This document shows positions 6,058 through 8,900 of a DNA stretch of 8,900 bases, in pieces. Position numbers and translations under genes: made by a program. The notes below the pieces were generated by a model that worked only from the letters and a program-made list of their open reading frames with translations, did no database searches and was not told the DNA's origin. Origin of the DNA: Hyphomicrobiales bacterium (lineage in GTDB: Bacteria > Pseudomonadota > Alphaproteobacteria > Rhizobiales > Xanthobacteraceae). The stretch is taken from assembly GCA_026400425.1 (NCBI GenBank), contig JAPLPC010000194.1:1-8900 (forward strand). Reading direction: 5' to 3'. Numbering within the stretch: the stretch's first letter is position 1; each line of letters opens with the position of its first letter.

Positions 6058-6788
6058 TTGGCCGGCGACGGCGCCGCCGCTGGCCCCGCAGGAAGCGGTG
6101 CGAGGCCGTCGGCGTTCACATAGGTCACCGTGGTGGCGTAGCTGACGGCGTCATACTTTTCGGGACCGCTCGCCCCCGGCCGTTCGCCCGCCGTGCGATC
6201 GTTGAAACTGACTTCGGCCACATAGGTGCCCTTCCAGGGCATGTCGAACTTGACGAGACCCTGCTCATCGGTGTGCGCTTCCTTGGACCAACCGGACTGC
6301 GTGACCAGGGTGACCTTGGTCTTGGCTTTGGGCTGATCCTTGAAGGTGAGCTTGAACCGTCCGTCCTGACCGGTTGGCACCAGATCCAGCACGAGCTTGG
6401 GCTGCTGCGCGGCAAAGCCGGTGATCAAGCGCGCCGCTGGATAGTACCAGCCGGTGGTCTGCTTATCCTGCTGCTTGGTCGTATACAGCGGATAGCTCGC
6501 ATCTTCGGCCACGATGCTGTCGCCCGCCGCAGCCTTGAAAGGCAAGGTGAAGCCAGTAGCCGTCTTCGTCGCGCCCGACTTCTGCTCGCCCTTGGCGGCC
6601 ACCAGCGTGCCGGTCACCTTGACGAACTTGTCGAGCAGCCCAGGCGACGCTTCGCGCAGATTCTCGCCGAATTCGCCGAAGCGCACCACGGCATCCTGTC
6701 CATCGGTCTGCTCGATCCAGATCTGGTGTGCTTGCGCGGAGGTGACGGCGCCTGACATGGCGACAATGGCGAGCAAAAGCTTCTTCAT
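6054..6788 (-). CDS. Secreted DUF4198 family periplasmic protein
   Basis: Precursor of 244 aa. A clear signal peptide (MKKLLLAIVAMSGAVTSAQA) is predicted to be cut after AQA-20, so the mature protein begins with HQIWIE, the usual His-x-x-Trp start of DUF4198 proteins. Residues 21-150 look beta-rich; about 151-195 resemble a small Ig/carboxypeptidase-regulatory-like module (KTKVTLV, GWSKEAHTDEQG, KGTYVAEVSF). The C-terminus is a Pro/Ala-rich tail. There are no cysteines and only two histidines in the mature part (H21, H172). Pfam links DUF4198 (PF10670) by name with NikM-type nickel uptake components, so a metal-handling role is plausible, but the ligand here is unknown. The start at 6788 is chosen because GAGGT precedes it at 5 bases and it begins the signal peptide; the frame could extend upstream to 6854 but without these features. 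The gene lies 105 bases after the receptor. Confidence 0.88.
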   Translation of the reverse strand: MKKLLLAIVAMSGAVTSAQAHQIWIEQTDGQDAVVRFGEFGENLREASPGLLDKFVKVTGTLVAAKGEQKSGATKTATGFTLPFKAAAGDSIVAEDASYPLYTTKQQDKQTTGWYYPAARLITGFAAQQPKLVLDLVPTGQDGRFKLTFKDQPKAKTKVTLVTQSGWSKEAHTDEQGLVKFDMPWKGTYVAEVSFNDRTAGERPGASGPEKYDAVSYATTVTYVNADGLAPLPAGPAAAPSPAK

Positions 6789-6793
6789 GACCA

Positions 6794-6798
6794 ACCTC
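6794..6798 (-). promoter_or_regulatory. Ribosome binding site that fixes the DUF4198 start
   Basis: GAGGT on the minus strand, 5 bases before the ATG at 6788, supports initiation at the signal peptide rather than at the in-frame upstream ATG at 6854. Confidence 0.7.
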
Positions 6799-6821
6799 GA
6801 TTGAGCCTTATGAACATTCGA

Positions 6822-6864
6822 TCCGGCGCGTGCGACATCCCACCTGGACGTCACACGCGCCGGA
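6822..6864 (-). repeat. Strong intercistronic stem-loop between receptor and DUF4198 genes
   Basis: TCCGGCGCGTG (6822-6832) and CACGCGCCGGA (6854-6864) are perfect 11-bp inverted complements. Inside them GAC/GTC adds three more pairs after one mismatch, leaving a 13-base loop. On the transcript it comes 29 bases after the receptor stop codon and about 33 bases before the DUF4198 start. It is not followed by a T run, so a 3'-end stabiliser, an RNase processing site or partial attenuation is more likely than complete termination. Confidence 0.7.
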
Positions 6865-6893
6865 CGGTCTCGTGTCCCGTCGCGCTGCGCGCG

Positions 6894-8900
6894 TCAGAAA
6901 TCGAACGCCGCCGACACGATGTAGGTGCGCGGATTGCCGACGGTCGCGTAGGTGCCAGTGGTCAGCCAGTAATTCTCACCGCCAACGTTCTCAATATTGG
7001 CGCGGATGGTGACTGGCTTGCCCGTCAACGCCGTTGTGACGTACCGCGCACCAATATCCACACGAGTCCAGTCCGGGAACTTGAGAAGATTGGCATTGGT
7101 CAAATAGACGCTCGACGTATAGATGACGCGTCCGTTGACCGAGAGCCCGGCAATTCCCGGCACATCCCAATCCAAGCCCGCAGAAAATGTCTTGTCCGGC
7201 ACGCCAGCGGCGTCGTTGCCGCGCTGGGTCGGATCGGCGGGATTCGTCAGTTCTGGACGAATGAAGGTTGCGCTCGCCATGCCGCGCAGGCCGGGAAGCA
7301 ATAAACCATAGGCGTTCAATTCAACGCCGCGATTGCGCTGCTGGCCATCATAAGCAAGTGAGCCATCCCGGCCGCCGGCAGTCCGTACCGTGTTGGGCCG
7401 CATGATCTGGAACACCGCGGCGGTGGTGGTAATGACCCCCCAGTCAACCTTCACTCCGGCTTCCTGCTGCTTCGATTTAAACGGTGCAAGGACAGATCCG
7501 ACGTTATCGTAGCCGCCTGGCACGACCTGGCCGCGGCTTAGTCCCTCAGCATAGTTCGCATAGAGTGAAACGTTCTGCAGGGGCTTGATCACCACGCCGG
7601 CCAGCGGTGAGGTCGCATCCGCGTCATAAGTCGCGTTCAACGCACCGATGCTGGGTCCGGTGGTAAAGAATGTATCCTGCTTTACCGTCTGGTGACGAGC
7701 GCCGATCGTCACATATGCAAGATCGTAGAAGGACATCGTGTCCGAGATAGCAACGCTCGTATTGGTCAAATCGCTGGCATGAAGCGGGGTGATGCGCGAA
7801 CGAGCGATCAGAGGCAGTGGGGATGGGTTGTAAATATTAGAGGGAACGGTAATTCCGCTCTGCGTGAACGAGTTGCCGTTTTCCTGGAAGAAGCCCGTAT
7901 AGGCCAAGTTGACCTTGTGAACGATGAAGCCGGTGTTGAACTGCGACCGCAACCCCACATTTCCGCTGACTGTCTTGCTGTAAGAATCGTAATAATTGTT
8001 GGTCACATTGAAATTGCCAAGCGCATTCACAGCCGTTGTCGACTGTGGAAAAGTCTGCTCGTTTGTCCCTTCGCGATAACCTACTCCGGCGTAGGCCGTC
8101 AGCCAATCGGTCACGTCATACTCAATGCCTGTTGCGATGGTGTTGTCGCGCTGCTTGAGCATTGTGCCCGGATACCAATTGCTGCGCGCATCGGGGGCAG
8201 TCGGAATCGAGGTCGTATTGGCTAGGAGGCTGATCTGCGGACGGAAGTTGGTGGTGTCGTCGTTCTGCGAGATGGCATCGAGCGTCCAGCGCAAGCGCTC
8301 ACCGCGATAGTCGAGCGATAAAGCGCCGAGTCCGGCTCGCCAGTTGCCGCCGTCAATCGAAGCTTCGCCGTTGCGACCGACACCGTTGAACCGAACGCCC
8401 CATTCATTGTTGGAGCCGAAGCGGCGGCTGGTGTCGAGTTGAAGGCCATAGTTGCCTGCACTCATGAAGACCGGGGTCAAACGCGTAAATGGTATCTCAC
8501 CTGCACGCTTGCTTAGAATATTGATTCCGCCGCCAACGCTGCCACCTGGAGCGATGCCATTGATCAGGGCACCCGGCCCCTTTAGCAGCTCAATTCGCTC
8601 GATGATCTGGGCAGGTACACGGTTGGAAGACACCAAGCCATAGAGGCCGTTAAAGCCAACGTCTCCCGAGGGAACGGCAAAGCCGCGTATTGAAAATGTA
8701 TCATCGAACCCATTACCGCCCGTAGTCAGTCGGACCGACGCATCGTTGATCAAAGTGTCCGCAGCCGTTCGGGCTTGCTGATCCTCGATCAATTGAGACG
8801 TATAGTTGACCGTGCTGAACGGCGAATTCATCACGCTGGTGCTGCCGAGCAGCCCGAGCGTGCCGCCGGTGGCGACCTGACCGCCGGCATAGGCCGGCGC
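6894..8900 (-). CDS. TonB-dependent siderophore receptor, FhuA/FoxA-like (5' end outside window)
   Basis: Outer-membrane gated channel that imports a ferric siderophore with energy from TonB-ExbB-ExbD. The visible 668 residues begin inside the mature protein at APAYAGGQVATGGTLGLLG, a segment normally found shortly after the TonB box in ferrichrome/ferrioxamine-type receptors, so the signal peptide and TonB box lie beyond 8900; the GTG at 8834 that opens a shorter frame is internal. The plug domain spans roughly 8430-8840, with the classical IERIELLKGPGALINGIAPG and the following Gly-rich stretch with INILSKR (about 8505-8610). The remainder is a beta-barrel with alternating aromatic strands (SLYANYAEGLSRG, RVDIGARYV) and ends AAFDF, the C-terminal Phe needed for BAM recognition. 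The siderophore cannot be read from sequence. Base composition around 7830-8000 is more AT-rich than in the downstream genes, in barrel strands and loops. Confidence 0.95.
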   Translation of the reverse strand, partial: APAYAGGQVATGGTLGLLGSTSVMNSPFSTVNYTSQLIEDQQARTAADTLINDASVRLTTGGNGFDDTFSIRGFAVPSGDVGFNGLYGLVSSNRVPAQIIERIELLKGPGALINGIAPGGSVGGGINILSKRAGEIPFTRLTPVFMSAGNYGLQLDTSRRFGSNNEWGVRFNGVGRNGEASIDGGNWRAGLGALSLDYRGERLRWTLDAISQNDDTTNFRPQISLLANTTSIPTAPDARSNWYPGTMLKQRDNTIATGIEYDVTDWLTAYAGVGYREGTNEQTFPQSTTAVNALGNFNVTNNYYDSYSKTVSGNVGLRSQFNTGFIVHKVNLAYTGFFQENGNSFTQSGITVPSNIYNPSPLPLIARSRITPLHASDLTNTSVAISDTMSFYDLAYVTIGARHQTVKQDTFFTTGPSIGALNATYDADATSPLAGVVIKPLQNVSLYANYAEGLSRGQVVPGGYDNVGSVLAPFKSKQQEAGVKVDWGVITTTAAVFQIMRPNTVRTAGGRDGSLAYDGQQRNRGVELNAYGLLLPGLRGMASATFIRPELTNPADPTQRGNDAAGVPDKTFSAGLDWDVPGIAGLSVNGRVIYTSSVYLTNANLLKFPDWTRVDIGARYVTTALTGKPVTIRANIENVGGENYWLTTGTYATVGNPRTYIVSAAFDF

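Noticed and set aside
6789..6854. Longer N-terminus for the DUF4198 protein starting at 6854
   Set aside because: It would put 22 residues before a perfect signal peptide, would start inside the intercistronic stem-loop and has no ribosome binding site, whereas GAGGT precedes the ATG at 6788.
1..8900. CRISPR arrays, insertion sequences or tandem repeats
   Set aside because: No regularly spaced direct repeats, transposase frames or terminal inverted repeats were found on reading both strands.

Overview
The window looks like an alphaproteobacterial chromosome of the Bradyrhizobium / Rhodopseudomonas / Afipia type. It is GC-rich. It carries a GH17-GT2 beta-glucan synthase of the kind described as NdvB in Bradyrhizobium, and a TonB-type iron uptake operon on the opposite strand. 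The genus assignment is inferred from recalled family resemblance, not from a database search.

Left part (1-3241, + strand). The 3' end of a small protein with an Ala/Pro-rich tail runs in from the left edge. A gap of about 190 bases follows, packed with four successive perfect inverted repeats. Then comes a long membrane protein (889 aa from the ATG at 501) that joins a periplasmic GH17 glucanase/transglycosylase-like domain to a processive GT2 glycosyltransferase, with the active-site residues of both halves intact. It ends in a good stem-loop/T-run terminator. The likely job is synthesis and branching or cyclisation of periplasmic beta-(1,3)(1,6)-glucan.

Middle part (3242-3840). A tRNA-Lys(UUU) gene with encoded CCA lies here, followed by a small orphan hypothetical gene (81 aa). 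That gene converges on the operon to its right.

Right part (3841-8900, - strand, read from right to left). This is an operon-like series: a TonB-dependent siderophore receptor (its 5' end is beyond the window), a secreted DUF4198 protein, a three-helix DUF3649 protein, a PepSY-TM membrane protein and a DUF3325 membrane protein. Two of the junctions are 4-base ATGA overlaps and one is a 13-base gap, so the last four genes are almost certainly co-translated. The inferred scheme is that the receptor imports a ferric siderophore across the outer membrane, and the periplasmic and inner-membrane proteins then release, reduce or hand over the metal. No ABC transporter or siderophore biosynthesis gene is visible. 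The promoter and any Fur/Irr site would lie to the right of the window.

The most noteworthy items are the set of poorly characterised DUF proteins tied to one receptor, the intercistronic 11-bp stem-loop after the receptor gene, and the four-hairpin gap in front of the glucan synthase.
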